Origin: Rivibacter subsaxonicus
GTDB taxonomy: Bacteria > Pseudomonadota > Gammaproteobacteria > Burkholderiales > Burkholderiaceae_C
Length of the DNA stretch: 64,000 bases
Direction of reading: 5' to 3'
Assembly (NCBI RefSeq): GCF_004217215.1
Contig: NZ_SHKP01000004.1
Coordinates: forward strand, 280,829 to 344,828
Positions 27,133 through 36,340 of the stretch are shown one piece after another; the first letter of the stretch is position 1; the number at the start of each line of letters is the position of its first letter. The notes under the pieces were generated by a model. That model was not told the origin of the DNA, did no database searches, and saw only the letters and a program-made list of their open reading frames with translations. A program made the position numbers and the translations under genes.

Positions 27133-28059
27133 ATGGCCAAATTTCGCAACGCCGCTACAGGCAACCTCGCGGAGGCCGAAGGCACGGGTGATGCCACGGT
27201 TTCCCAATTGCACGACCGTGCGATCGGCGATCTGATCGCCGAGGCGCGTGGCCTCAGCCAGGAGCAGATAGAGCACATCCTTGCCTACCAGCGCGAACAC
27301 GGAACGCGCTTCGGCGAGGCTGCCATCGCGCTCGGCCTGGCCCGCAACGAGGATGTGCTGTGGGCCCTGAGCCAGCAGTTCCATTACCACCTTTCGAGTG
27401 AGCATGGCAGCACGCTCAGTTCTGAACTGGTGCTTGCGGTTCAGCCCTTTGGTCGACAGGCCGAGGCCCTGCGCGCGCTGCGCAGCCAGATCCTGCTGCG
27501 AATGGCGCCCGTCGGCACCGAGGTCGAAGTCAGGCGGGCGCTGGCGATCGTCAGCCCCGACAGCGGCGACGGCAAGACCTTCTTCGCCGCCAACCTCGCG
27601 GTGGCCTTCAGCCAACTGGGTGGTCGCACCTTGCTGGTCGATGCCGACATGCGCAACCCGCGTCAGCATCAGGTCTTCGGAGTCGACAATTCGAGCGGAC
27701 TTTCGGGCCTGCTGTCGGGTCGCAACTCGGACAACGTGATCCGCAGCGTGGCGGGCGTGCCGAGCCTCTACGTGCTGCCGGTCGGCGCAACGCCGCCCAA
27801 TCCGCTCGAACTGGTCGAGCGGCCCGCATTCGGCCTGCTGGTGCGCGAGCTGCTCAGCAAGTTCGATCATGTGATCGTCGACACACCCGCCGCGTGCTTT
27901 GGCAGCGACTACGCGGTGCTGGCGGTCCGCTGTGGTTCGGCCCTGGTGGTCACTCGCAAGCACAGCAACCGCCTCGATGCCCTCGACGAGTTGACCCACC
28001 AGCTGTCGCAGACGCCGGTCAAGCTCGCCGGCGTGGTGCTCAACGAGTTCCAGGGCTGA
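27133..28059 (+). CDS. epsG: Chain-length determinant tyrosine kinase EpsG
   Basis: 308 residues. Residues 30-90 form a small MshEN-like N-domain (AEARGLSQEQIEHILAYQ). The BY-kinase core has Walker A SPDSGDGKT (Lys148), Walker A' LLVDADMRNP and Walker B HVIVDTPA. BY-kinases usually end in a tyrosine cluster; here the protein ends VVLNEFQG with no tyrosines, so regulation by C-terminal autophosphorylation is unlikely. Works with EpsF in polymer length control. Confidence 0.88.
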   Translation: MAKFRNAATGNLAEAEGTGDATVSQLHDRAIGDLIAEARGLSQEQIEHILAYQREHGTRFGEAAIALGLARNEDVLWALSQQFHYHLSSEHGSTLSSELVLAVQPFGRQAEALRALRSQILLRMAPVGTEVEVRRALAIVSPDSGDGKTFFAANLAVAFSQLGGRTLLVDADMRNPRQHQVFGVDNSSGLSGLLSGRNSDNVIRSVAGVPSLYVLPVGATPPNPLELVERPAFGLLVRELLSKFDHVIVDTPAACFGSDYAVLAVRCGSALVVTRKHSNRLDALDELTHQLSQTPVKLAGVVLNEFQG

Positions 28060-28161
28060 GCGCGAGTCCAAAGCGGTGAAGAAGCAGTTGATCCGCCAGC
28101 CCGATGAGTCGCCGCGTGCCACGCCGCTGACTGCCGTGCCGGCGCCGGTGCGGGAGCGGCG

Positions 28162-29085
28162 ATGGCTGCACTGAGCCCCGCGCCGATGTCAGCGCCGCTG
28201 GCGCAGGCAGCGCGTCAGCACTGGCTTGCGTGGGCGGTGCTGTTCGCCGCGCTGGCCGTGCTCTACGTGCCGACGCTGCGCGACCTTTTCCAAGGTCCGT
28301 GGAGCACCGATGCCAATGCCCATGGTCCGATCGTGCTCGTGGTGTCGATGTGGTTCCTTATCCACAAGTCGCGTCAGCTTGCAACCGATCCGACGCTGCT
28401 GCTGCGGCCGAGTCCGCTGGCGGGCTGGCTCGTGCTGCTGTTCGGCGCCCTGTGCTATGCCGTGGGACGCTCCCAGGCACTGATCTCGCTCGAAGTCGGT
28501 TCGCTGGTGCCGGTAATGCTGGGTAGCGTGTTGCTGCTGTTCGGCTCGACGGTGGCCAGGCGGCTGTGGTTCGCGTTCTTCTTCATGTTGTTCATGGTGC
28601 CGCTGCCGGGTTCGGTGGTCGACACTGTCACCGCGCCGATGAAGATGCTGGTTTCGATCGGCGCCGAATGGGTGCTGCACACCGCGGGCTATCCGGTTGC
28701 GCGCTCGGGCGTGGTGCTGAATGTCGGTCAGTACCAACTGCTGGTGGCCGACGCCTGCGCCGGCCTCAACTCGCTGTTCACGCTCGAGGCTCTCGGCCTG
28801 CTCTACATGAACGTGATGCGCCACTCGTCGGTGGTGCGCAACGTGGTGCTGGCATTGCTGATCGTGCCGATCTCCTTTGCCGCCAACGTGATCCGCGTCG
28901 TCGTGCTGGCGCTTGTGACCTACCACTTCGGCGATGCCGCGGGTCAGGGCTTTCTGCACGATTTCTCGGGCATGGTGCTGTTCCTGTCGGCGCTGATGCT
29001 GATCATCGGGCTCGATTCGGTGCTGCGATTTGGCGTCTCCTCTGCGCCCGGTGCGCAGGCCGGTCATGCTGGAGTCAACGCATGA
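28162..29085 (+). CDS. xrtB: Exosortase B
   Basis: 307-residue multi-pass membrane protein of the exosortase family. Catalytic residues are visible: Cys199 in [11 protein letters not shown], Arg245 in NVIRVV and His266 in FLHDFSG. Exosortases are proposed to cleave and re-attach proteins with PEP-CTERM tails; XrtB is the version tied to EPS operons of betaproteobacteria. No PEP-CTERM protein is seen in this window, so targets must be elsewhere. Its stop overlaps the epsI start. Confidence 0.92.
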   Translation: MAALSPAPMSAPLAQAARQHWLAWAVLFAALAVLYVPTLRDLFQGPWSTDANAHGPIVLVVSMWFLIHKSRQLATDPTLLLRPSPLAGWLVLLFGALCYAVGRSQALISLEVGSLVPVMLGSVLLLFGSTVARRLWFAFFFMLFMVPLPGSVVDTVTAPMKMLVSIGAEWVLHTAGYPVARSGVVLNVGQYQLLVADACAGLNSLFTLEALGLLYMNVMRHSSVVRNVVLALLIVPISFAANVIRVVVLALVTYHFGDAAGQGFLHDFSGMVLFLSALMLIIGLDSVLRFGVSSAPGAQAGHAGVNA

Positions 29086-29786
29086 GGTTGCCCGACATCA
29101 GATTGAGCTCCGCTCTGGCGATAGCCACCGTCATGCTCGCCGGCGCGGCTGCCGCCGTTGCTCTGACACCGCGCCTCAGCGTCGTCGAGAGCGCCCCCAG
29201 CCTCGACAGCACGATCCCTCGGCAGTTCGGTGACTGGAAGGAAGTGTCCTCGTCGCTGGTCCAGGTCGATCTCGCGACCCGACGCGAGGGCGAGTCCAGC
29301 ACCGATCAGCCCTATGACGAGACCGTGATGCGGACCTATCGCAACACACGCGGCGAGGTGGTGCAACTGGCGCTGGCCTACGGCCGCCAGCAGCGCCAGG
29401 AGGTCAAGGTCCACCGGCCCGATCTCTGCTATGTGGCACAGGGCTTCAAGATCCTTGCGCTGGAGCCGCTGCGCTTTGACGGCGTCGCGCACGCGGCGGC
29501 GCCAGTCGACGGCAAGCGCATGCTTGCCGGGGGCCGGGGTGGCATGGAGGCGGTGAGCTACTGGATCCGCATCGGCGACCTCTACTCCGAGAGTGCCTGG
29601 GAGACCCGCGGCTACCTGCTGCGCGAGGGCATGGCCGGACGGGTTCCGGATGGCATCCTGGTGCGTGCCTCGCGGCCCGTGAGCAGTGCGGCCGAGGCGC
29701 GGCAGGCGTGGCCGGCGCTGGAGCAGTTTCTGGGCGATCTGGTCCGCGCGGCGCCGCCTGCCTCGGTGCAATTGCTCGTGCGATAG
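29082..29786 (+). CDS. epsI: Exosortase B-associated protein EpsI
   Basis: 234 residues. N-terminal membrane segment ([18 protein letters not shown]), then an EpsI domain: [47 protein letters not shown] with the conserved H-x2-D-x-C-Y-xx-G-F, and [13 protein letters not shown]. EpsI-family proteins always follow or fuse to exosortases; their biochemical role is unknown. ATGA overlap with xrtB gives strict coupling. Confidence 0.9.
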   Translation: MRLPDIRLSSALAIATVMLAGAAAAVALTPRLSVVESAPSLDSTIPRQFGDWKEVSSSLVQVDLATRREGESSTDQPYDETVMRTYRNTRGEVVQLALAYGRQQRQEVKVHRPDLCYVAQGFKILALEPLRFDGVAHAAAPVDGKRMLAGGRGGMEAVSYWIRIGDLYSESAWETRGYLLREGMAGRVPDGILVRASRPVSSAAEARQAWPALEQFLGDLVRAAPPASVQLLVR

Positions 29787-29797
29787 GGAGCAAAGTC

Positions 29798-31210
29798 GTG
29801 GTTAGCGGTTCACTGTCCAGGAGCTCGGCCGCGCGCCGCCGGAGCAAAGTGGCGCCGGCCGTGGAGGCCGAGGAGGTGGTGCCGCTGGTTCTGAAGATGC
29901 CGTGGTGGGCAGCGCCGACCGGGATCTGTCTGGGTTTCCTGCTGCCGGTGCTGGCGCTGGTGGCATATGCCGGCACCATCAGCCACCGTTCGATCACGGT
30001 GCGGGGCCTCGAATTTCTCACCACACCCTACCTGCTGCTGGCGGCGGTCTTGCTGGTCGCGTCGGCGCTGGCGGGCTGGATTGGGCAGCAGATCGTGCCG
30101 CGCCGCCAGGAACCCGAACGTGGCAGCGACCTGGCTCGCGCTGCCAAGGTCGTCGGCTTCATCGCCTTGTTCGCCTACTGTGCCTGGCTGCGTGGCTACC
30201 TGTTCAATCCGTACACCGTGTTCCTGGTGCTCACCGGTCAGCTGCGACCCGAACGATTCGAGATCGGCGGAGCCGGCGGGCTGGAATCGCTGCTGAACTT
30301 CACGCCGGTGTTCTTTTCGCTGGTGGCCTACGCGGCCCTGGTCTGCCGCACCCGGCTTGACACCACGCTGCGCGCCCTGCTCGTCGCGTTGACGCTGTTG
30401 ACCCTGTACCGCGTGTACCTGTGGTCCGAGCGGCTGGCCTTGATCGAGATTGCCCTGCCGGTTGTGCTCGCGTGGGTGCTGGCGCCACCGCCCTCCAGAC
30501 TGCAAGGCATCTGGCGCCTGTTTCGGCGCTTCGGACCGTACGCCGCGCTGCCACTGCTCATTGCGTACTTCGGCATCACCGAGTACACGCGCTCCTGGCA
30601 GGCGGAGGCCTACTTTGGCAAGACCAGTTTCGTCAAGTTCGCGGCCGGGCGCTTCGCGAGCTACTACTACACGGCGCTGAACAATGGTGCCGGCATCCTG
30701 TCGACCACTGACAAGCCAACGTTGGCCCTCGACAGTGTCTTGCTGTGGCTGCACAGGTTTCCGCTCGGCGTGGGCGCTGCGTTCCAGGAACTTACCGGCT
30801 TCAAGTCCCAGGTCGGCCCGTTCCTGACGAAGTACGGGGACATCGAGTTCAACAACCCTTCGGGCCTGTTCCTGGTCGTCTCGGACATCGGACTGGCCGG
30901 CGCGCTGTCGTACTTCGCGATCGTGGCCCTGGTCGCTGCGGTCCTCATGCGCCGCTACGAGCGCGGGGATGTGCTTGGTATCGTGCTGTACCCCGCGTTC
31001 TACATGAGCCTAGTCGAGATCTTCCGCTATCCGTACCTCGGCCAGCCGCGTGCCTTCTCCCAGTTGCTGGCCGGGCTGATCGCCGTGGCATGCGTGCTCG
31101 TATGGCGACGCACCGGTGAGCGCTACAGGCGGCGCCGTGTCGCCGTCGCCGCAAACAAGTCGTTCAACGCCGGCACGGCCTGGCCCGAACCGGCCCGCCT
31201 GCGCCGATGA
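29798..31210 (+). CDS. EPS repeat-unit polymerase (Wzy/O-antigen polymerase-like)
   Basis: 470 residues from GTG 29798 (GGGAG upstream), with about ten hydrophobic segments and a large central loop (SWQAEAYFGKTSFVKFAAGRFASYYYTALNNGAG... NNPSGLFLVVSDIG), matching oligosaccharide repeat-unit polymerases. It would join lipid-linked units in the periplasm. Its position between EpsI and glycosyltransferases fits the polymerase slot. Sequence of the family is poorly conserved, so it rests on topology and context. Confidence 0.78.
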   Translation: MVSGSLSRSSAARRRSKVAPAVEAEEVVPLVLKMPWWAAPTGICLGFLLPVLALVAYAGTISHRSITVRGLEFLTTPYLLLAAVLLVASALAGWIGQQIVPRRQEPERGSDLARAAKVVGFIALFAYCAWLRGYLFNPYTVFLVLTGQLRPERFEIGGAGGLESLLNFTPVFFSLVAYAALVCRTRLDTTLRALLVALTLLTLYRVYLWSERLALIEIALPVVLAWVLAPPPSRLQGIWRLFRRFGPYAALPLLIAYFGITEYTRSWQAEAYFGKTSFVKFAAGRFASYYYTALNNGAGILSTTDKPTLALDSVLLWLHRFPLGVGAAFQELTGFKSQVGPFLTKYGDIEFNNPSGLFLVVSDIGLAGALSYFAIVALVAAVLMRRYERGDVLGIVLYPAFYMSLVEIFRYPYLGQPRAFSQLLAGLIAVACVLVWRRTGERYRRRRVAVAANKSFNAGTAWPEPARLRR

Positions 31211-32268
31211 ACTCACCAGCCGTGGCGCTGGTCTGGCCTTTCAATGCCCCCAGCAATCGCTACATCGAACTGCACAAGATGCTGTTGCGCGAGATCGGCT
31301 ACGAGCCGCGCGCACTGAGTCTTTGGGAATTGCTCTGCGGCGGCTGGACGCAGCTGTTGAGCCGGCGCACGCTGGTGACGATCCACTGGCTGGAGGGGCG
31401 CCCCTTTCGCAGCACCGGCCGTGGGTTGTCGCTCACCGGCGTGCCGACCGTCGCCTGCTACGTCCTGCTAATGTTGATCATGCCGGCGCGCACTGCCTAC
31501 TTCATTCACAACCACTCGGTGCACGATGCGACGGGCGTCTGGAAGCGGCTGTCGGTCGGCGTCATCGCGCTGCTGGCGCGAGTCGCGCGCGTGCGGGTCG
31601 TCCATGATCCGAGCGCCTGCGACGCCTACGCGGCGAGCTATCTGCCGCATCCGCTGTACTGGGACGCGCCGGATGCCCGCCCGCCGGTGCGGCGCAGTTC
31701 GGAGCCTGGGCATCTGCGTGTGACCGTGCTGGGGCGGATCAGGCCCTACAAGCGCATCGATGAACTGCTCGAGCACTGGCCACAGGACATGCCGCTGCTG
31801 GTCGCGGGACGATGTGCACCGGACGACGAACTGCAACTGCGGGCCATCATCGCGCGCCGCGGACTGGAGCCTTCGGTGCGACTCGACTGCGGGTTCGTCG
31901 ATGACGAGGCCTTCTCGGCCTTCTTGGACCAGACCGACGTGCTTCTGCTGCCACATGCCCCCGGTTCGATGCTGGTGAGCGGCGCCTTCTTCGAGGCCTT
32001 CGGACGGGTTCCGTTGATCGTCGCCCGCGGTTCCCCGTTCATGCGCCTGATGGCTGAGCAGCATTCGAACGTCCACGTCTACGAGCTACCGCAGGATCTG
32101 GCGGCACTGCTGGTAGCCATCCGCCAAGGCTGGATGCCCGCTGATGCCGATCCACGCGCTGCTGTCGCGCGGGCCCAGTTCGGCTGGTCGGCCTGCGTGC
32201 GGGCCTATCGCGGCCTGCTCGGCGGCACGCCGATCCATGCCGAGGCGGAGGAGCGTGGCCGTGCCTGA
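31207..32268 (+). CDS. Glycosyltransferase, GT4-like
   Basis: 353 residues, ATGA overlap with the polymerase gene. The C-terminal half has a GT-B donor domain (VTVLGRIRPYKRIDELLEHW, GFVDDEAFSAFLDQTDVLLLPHAPGSMLVSGAFFEAFGRVPLIV). The N-terminal half contains VTIHWLEGRPF and AYFIHNHSVHDA and one hydrophobic stretch, suggesting membrane attachment. Adds a sugar to the lipid-linked unit on the cytosolic face; sugar specificity cannot be read. Confidence 0.85.
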   Translation: MNSPAVALVWPFNAPSNRYIELHKMLLREIGYEPRALSLWELLCGGWTQLLSRRTLVTIHWLEGRPFRSTGRGLSLTGVPTVACYVLLMLIMPARTAYFIHNHSVHDATGVWKRLSVGVIALLARVARVRVVHDPSACDAYAASYLPHPLYWDAPDARPPVRRSSEPGHLRVTVLGRIRPYKRIDELLEHWPQDMPLLVAGRCAPDDELQLRAIIARRGLEPSVRLDCGFVDDEAFSAFLDQTDVLLLPHAPGSMLVSGAFFEAFGRVPLIVARGSPFMRLMAEQHSNVHVYELPQDLAALLVAIRQGWMPADADPRAAVARAQFGWSACVRAYRGLLGGTPIHAEAEERGRA

Positions 32269-34834
32269 GACCAAGCTGCGACGGCGCGTCCTGCACGGCC
32301 TGGCCTGGACCTCGCTCCAGAGTTGGGGCGGGCGTGCGCTGACCCTGCTCATCTTCATGGCCATGGCGCGCCTGCTCGGACCTGAGGAGTTCGGCGTCGC
32401 GGCGGCAATCGTCGCGCTGCTGGCGCTGATTCAGATCCTGTGCGCCTGCGGCTTCGTCGAGGCGATCATCCAGCGGCCGCAACTCAATGATGCGGACGTC
32501 AATCTCCCGTTCTTCGTGTCGATGGCGCTGGGCGTGCTGACCGGCGTGGCGCTCGTCGCAGCGGGCCCGCTGCTGGCGGGCTGGATGGGCAAGCCGGGCA
32601 TCGAGCCGCTGCTCCTGATGGCGTCTCCGGTTCCTGTCCTGGCGATGGCCGCAGCGTTCCAGGTCGCCTTCTGGCGCCGCCGGCTCGAGTACCGTCCGCT
32701 GACGCTGCGCTTCCTGGTCGCCGCCGGCATCGGTGGCCCGATCGGTATCGCCGCCGCGGTGGCGGGCTGGGGCACGACCGCGCTGATCGTGCAGATGCTG
32801 GTCAGCACGGTGGTGGGCACGGTGTGGCTGTGGGTCAAGCCCTTGTGGCGGCCCGGCACCACGATCAGGCTGGAGTCGTTCTGGCCCCTGTCTCGCTACG
32901 GCACGAGCGTGGCGGCGATCCAGTTGCTCGATTTCGTCTCGGCGCGCGCCATCGAGTTCCTGATCGTCAGTGCGCACGGCGTGGCCGCGCTCGGCCTGTA
33001 CGCGGTTGGAGCCAAGGTCTACCAGGTCGCGCTGCAGTCGCTTGGCACGTCGGTGGTGGACGTGGCAATGAGCGCGATGTCCAGGCTCGCAGGCGATCTG
33101 AGCCGGATGCGACGCGCCTACCTGCAGGCGGTGGAGCTGAGCGCCTATCTGGCCGTGCCGGCGTTCGTCGCCGGTGCGGCGCTCGCGCCGGAGGTCGTGC
33201 GCGTGCTGTTCGGCGCCAGCTGGGCCGGCGCGGAGCAGATCATGCGCGTGCTGATGCTGATGGCTGCGCTGCAGATCCCGCAGCTCTTCAACAGCACCTG
33301 CCTGAACGCGCTCGGGCATCCGCGGCTGACGCTGCTGATGAACGTGGTCAGGCTGGTCATCGTGCTTGCGGCACTTCGGCTGTTCCCGGGGCAGAACGCG
33401 GTCGAGATGACGATCGCCTTCGCCGTGGCGCAACTGGTGGTCGCGCCACTTTCGCATGTCATCACGATGCGAACCCTGGGTGTTCAACGCTGGGCCGTCC
33501 TGGCACGCGTCTGGCCGCCGCTGCTGTGCAGTGCGCTGGCCTTTGCTGCCGTCGAGTTCGCCCGACCGGCGTTGGCGGAGCTGGTCGGCTCGACGGTGTT
33601 GACCTTGCCTCTGCTGATGCTGCTCTTCTTTGCGGTCGTGGCATCGACGATGGTGCTGTTCATGCGCCCGCGCTTGCGCGAGGTCTGGGCGTTGTTCCGT
33701 GGCACCGCCACAGAAGAACGCGCACCCGCGGCTGCGGCCCGGACCGACCTCAGGTCACCAACCGCGCAGGATCAGGCCGTTCCCGAACTCCCGGCGGTGA
33801 GCTTCGAGGTCGGCGCGGCCGGATCGTCGCTGGGTTGGCTGGCCGATGGCAGTGCTCCCGCCGTCGTGGAGGCGTTCGACCAGCGCGCCGCAGATGCCAA
33901 CGCCGCGCAGGCCGGCGTTGCAGAGCTTCACCCCGCACAATCGATTGCCGAGCCGGTCAACGAACTGCCCCGCGTCAGCCTGGTCATGCCGGTGTGGAAC
34001 GGCGAGGCAACGGTGCGGGCCTGCCTCGATGCCGTCGAGGCGCAGACCTATCCGCGCGAGTTGATCCAGGTGATCGTCGTCGACAACGGCTCGTCCGATG
34101 CCACCGCCCGCATCGTTGCGGAGTATCCGGGCGTGATGCTGCTGCACGAGCCCTCGCCCGGCTCCTACAGCGCGCGCAACCGCGGCATCACCGAGGCGCG
34201 TGGCGAGTACATCGCATTCACCGATGCCGACTGCATGCCCGCGCCGGACTGGCTGGCGCGTGCCGTCGACGCCGCCCGCGCCGCGCCGGACGTCGGCATC
34301 GTCGGCGGCCGGATCGAACTGTTCGGGCTCGAAGGTGACAGCGAGCTGTGCGTTCAGTACGAGAACATCCTCGGCTTCGATCAGCAGAAGTACATCCGGC
34401 GCGGGCACTGCGCGTCGGCCAACTGGGTCAGTCCGAAGGCGTTGATCGAGGCACTTGGCGGATTTGATCCTTCACTGAAGTCTGGTGGCGACTTCGAGCT
34501 GGCGCGGCGGGTTCGCGCCGCGGGCCGACGACTCGTCTATTGCCCGCAGGCAGTGGTGCGCCATCCCTGTCGCGGGCGCGTTGGCGCGCTGCTGTCCAAG
34601 CGCCGTCGGACGACCGGTGGCCAGTGGGGGCAGCAGCTGACTCCGAAACATCGGTTGAAGTACGTGCTGGGGATTGGGGTCCAGGTGCTGGTGGAGTCGC
34701 GGACGATCCTGGCCCGGCGTTCGCTTCCCGTCGGCGTGCGTCTGCGGCTGTGTGGCCTGAGCGCCGTGCTGGCCAGCGCGCAGTGCATCGAGCTGTTCCA
34801 GCTGACGCTCGGCAGCCGGCCGCGGCGTTCCTAG
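32261..34834 (+). CDS. Flippase (Wzx-like) fused to a family 2 glycosyltransferase
   Basis: 857 residues from GTG 32261 (GGAGGAG with nine bases spacing; ATG 32237 is an alternative). Residues 1-470 are a multi-pass polysaccharide transporter: GLAWTSLQSWGGRALTLLIF, LGPEEFGVAAAIVALLALIQ, LNALGHPRLTLLMN. A low-complexity Ala/Asp/Gln linker spans about 475-565. Residues 568-857 form a GT2 domain: RVSLVMPVWNGEATVRACLD, VIVVDNGSSD, YIAFTDADCMPAPDWL and SGGDFELARRVRAAG. The frame is continuous through the junction. The fusion would place sugar transfer at the flippase mouth. These functions are normally separate genes. Confidence 0.85.
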   Translation: MPETKLRRRVLHGLAWTSLQSWGGRALTLLIFMAMARLLGPEEFGVAAAIVALLALIQILCACGFVEAIIQRPQLNDADVNLPFFVSMALGVLTGVALVAAGPLLAGWMGKPGIEPLLLMASPVPVLAMAAAFQVAFWRRRLEYRPLTLRFLVAAGIGGPIGIAAAVAGWGTTALIVQMLVSTVVGTVWLWVKPLWRPGTTIRLESFWPLSRYGTSVAAIQLLDFVSARAIEFLIVSAHGVAALGLYAVGAKVYQVALQSLGTSVVDVAMSAMSRLAGDLSRMRRAYLQAVELSAYLAVPAFVAGAALAPEVVRVLFGASWAGAEQIMRVLMLMAALQIPQLFNSTCLNALGHPRLTLLMNVVRLVIVLAALRLFPGQNAVEMTIAFAVAQLVVAPLSHVITMRTLGVQRWAVLARVWPPLLCSALAFAAVEFARPALAELVGSTVLTLPLLMLLFFAVVASTMVLFMRPRLREVWALFRGTATEERAPAAAARTDLRSPTAQDQAVPELPAVSFEVGAAGSSLGWLADGSAPAVVEAFDQRAADANAAQAGVAELHPAQSIAEPVNELPRVSLVMPVWNGEATVRACLDAVEAQTYPRELIQVIVVDNGSSDATARIVAEYPGVMLLHEPSPGSYSARNRGITEARGEYIAFTDADCMPAPDWLARAVDAARAAPDVGIVGGRIELFGLEGDSELCVQYENILGFDQQKYIRRGHCASANWVSPKALIEALGGFDPSLKSGGDFELARRVRAAGRRLVYCPQAVVRHPCRGRVGALLSKRRRTTGGQWGQQLTPKHRLKYVLGIGVQVLVESRTILARRSLPVGVRLRLCGLSAVLASAQCIELFQLTLGSRPRRS

Positions 34835-34964
34835 CGGGGGCCGGGAGCTTGCCCGCCGTCTCGAGCGCGGCCGTGTGCACAGCGGGTGCAGTTCGCCCGA
34901 GTCGCTGTGGCATCGCCGGTCAGCAAGCAGGCACGTGCGCTGGCGCCGTAGGCGGCGCGGACCG

Positions 34965-36152
34965 ATGAAACTGCTGATCGTCTCTCCGACGCCGACTCAC
35001 CCCACCACGGCCGGCAACCGCGCGCGCGTGCTGGCGCTGGCGCGCGGCATCGAACAGCTTGGTCACGAGCTGCATGTGGCGCAGTTGCTGACCCCCGATG
35101 CAGACGCGCAGGCGATGCGTGCCGCCTTCGGTGAGCGCCTTCATCTCCTGATGGGCAGGACGCCCCATGCATCGCCGCGCTGGCCGGCGCGCCTGCGGCG
35201 GCGCGGGTTGCAGCTGTTGCGCGATCCGGATGCCTATCTCTGGGGGCTCGACGACTACTTCGATGCGGCGATCCTGCGCCAGCTCGGTGAGCTTCAGCAG
35301 CGTCACGGCTACGAAGCCGTGATCGTCGAGTACGTGTTCTGGTCGCGTGCACTCGAAGCCTTCGGCGACGACGTCCTCAAGGTGATCGACACGCACGATC
35401 GCTTCGCCAATCGGCACCTGATGTTTCTGGCGAACGGCCAGCAGCCGCGCTGGTTCTCGACCCTGCCATCGGAGGAGGCGCGTGGACTGATGCGAGCCGA
35501 CCACGTGCTGGCAATTCAGCCGACCGAGGCCGTGATGTTCAGCCAGCAGATCGGCGGCACGCGGCCTGTCGAGGTGGTCGGCCACCTGCTCGACATCGAT
35601 CCGGTAGTACCGGCCACCTCGCCGAGCGCGGTCTTCCTGGCGTCGGCCAATGACATCAATCTCGAGGCCGGGCGCTACCTGATCGATCGCGTGCTGCCGC
35701 TGGTGCGTCAGCAGTTGCCGGAGTTCAACCTGATTCTCGCTGGCGACGTGAGCCAGGTCGCGGCCGCCGGAACGCCCGGCGTGGTCGCGATGGGACGGGT
35801 GGGGCATGTGCGCGATGCGTTCTCGCGCGCCGCGCTGGCGCTGAACCCGGTCCGCATGGGCACCGGGCTTACCGTCAAGATGATGGATGGCCTGGCCTGC
35901 GCGATGCCCTGCATCAGCAGCCATAGCGGCAGTCGGGGGCTCGAAGCGCAGCGCGATCACGCGTTCCTGTGCGTGCCCGACGACGATCCGGCGGCCATGG
36001 CCGAGGCAATCCTGATGCTGCTGGCGTCGCCCGAGCGTGCGCGAGGCCTGGCCGAGGCGGGCTTGAGCTTTGCCCGTGCATGGAACGATCGCCAGATCCA
36101 GTCGCTGCGCCAGTTGCTGGGCGCGAAGAACCCGCGGCACGCGTTGACCTGA
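34965..36152 (+). CDS. Glycosyltransferase, GT4 (group 1)
   Basis: 395 residues from ATG 34965. N-terminal acceptor domain begins MKLLIVSPTPTHPTTAGNRARVLALARGIEQLGHELHV; the donor domain carries FLASANDINLEAGRYLID and ALNPVRMGTGLTVKMMDGLACAMPCISSHSGSRGLE. It likely adds a hexose to the EPS unit. It lies 130 bases downstream of the fusion gene, the largest gap so far in the forward block, without a visible terminator. Confidence 0.85.
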   Translation: MKLLIVSPTPTHPTTAGNRARVLALARGIEQLGHELHVAQLLTPDADAQAMRAAFGERLHLLMGRTPHASPRWPARLRRRGLQLLRDPDAYLWGLDDYFDAAILRQLGELQQRHGYEAVIVEYVFWSRALEAFGDDVLKVIDTHDRFANRHLMFLANGQQPRWFSTLPSEEARGLMRADHVLAIQPTEAVMFSQQIGGTRPVEVVGHLLDIDPVVPATSPSAVFLASANDINLEAGRYLIDRVLPLVRQQLPEFNLILAGDVSQVAAAGTPGVVAMGRVGHVRDAFSRAALALNPVRMGTGLTVKMMDGLACAMPCISSHSGSRGLEAQRDHAFLCVPDDDPAAMAEAILMLLASPERARGLAEAGLSFARAWNDRQIQSLRQLLGAKNPRHALT

Positions 36153-36236
36153 ACGTTGTGCGTTGTTCGCTCCTTGGCGGAGCCGCGCAGCGGAGGGGCT
36201 CGTCGAATCGAGCTGCTCGAACCCCCGGGCTCGGCG

Positions 36237-36265
36237 TTGACGGGGCAATGACCATCGACCATCTT
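36237..36265 (+). promoter_or_regulatory. Possible promoter of the oxidase gene
   Basis: TTGACG (36237-36242) and CATCTT (36260-36265) are spaced by 17 bases, giving a weak sigma-70-like promoter with a start near 36272, consistent with a coding start at 36341 rather than 36248. Only the -35 is convincing. Confidence 0.3.
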
Positions 36266-36340
36266 CAGGTCTTTGGTGAATACCGGTTCAGGGAAGGGTG
36301 CGCGTCGCCGGAGTCCGGGCGCGGGCCGAGAGGGGCGCTG

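Noticed and set aside
28076-28174. Possible 32-codon gene between epsG and xrtB
   Set aside because: It starts at GTG, has no ribosome site or conserved character, and runs into the xrtB start.
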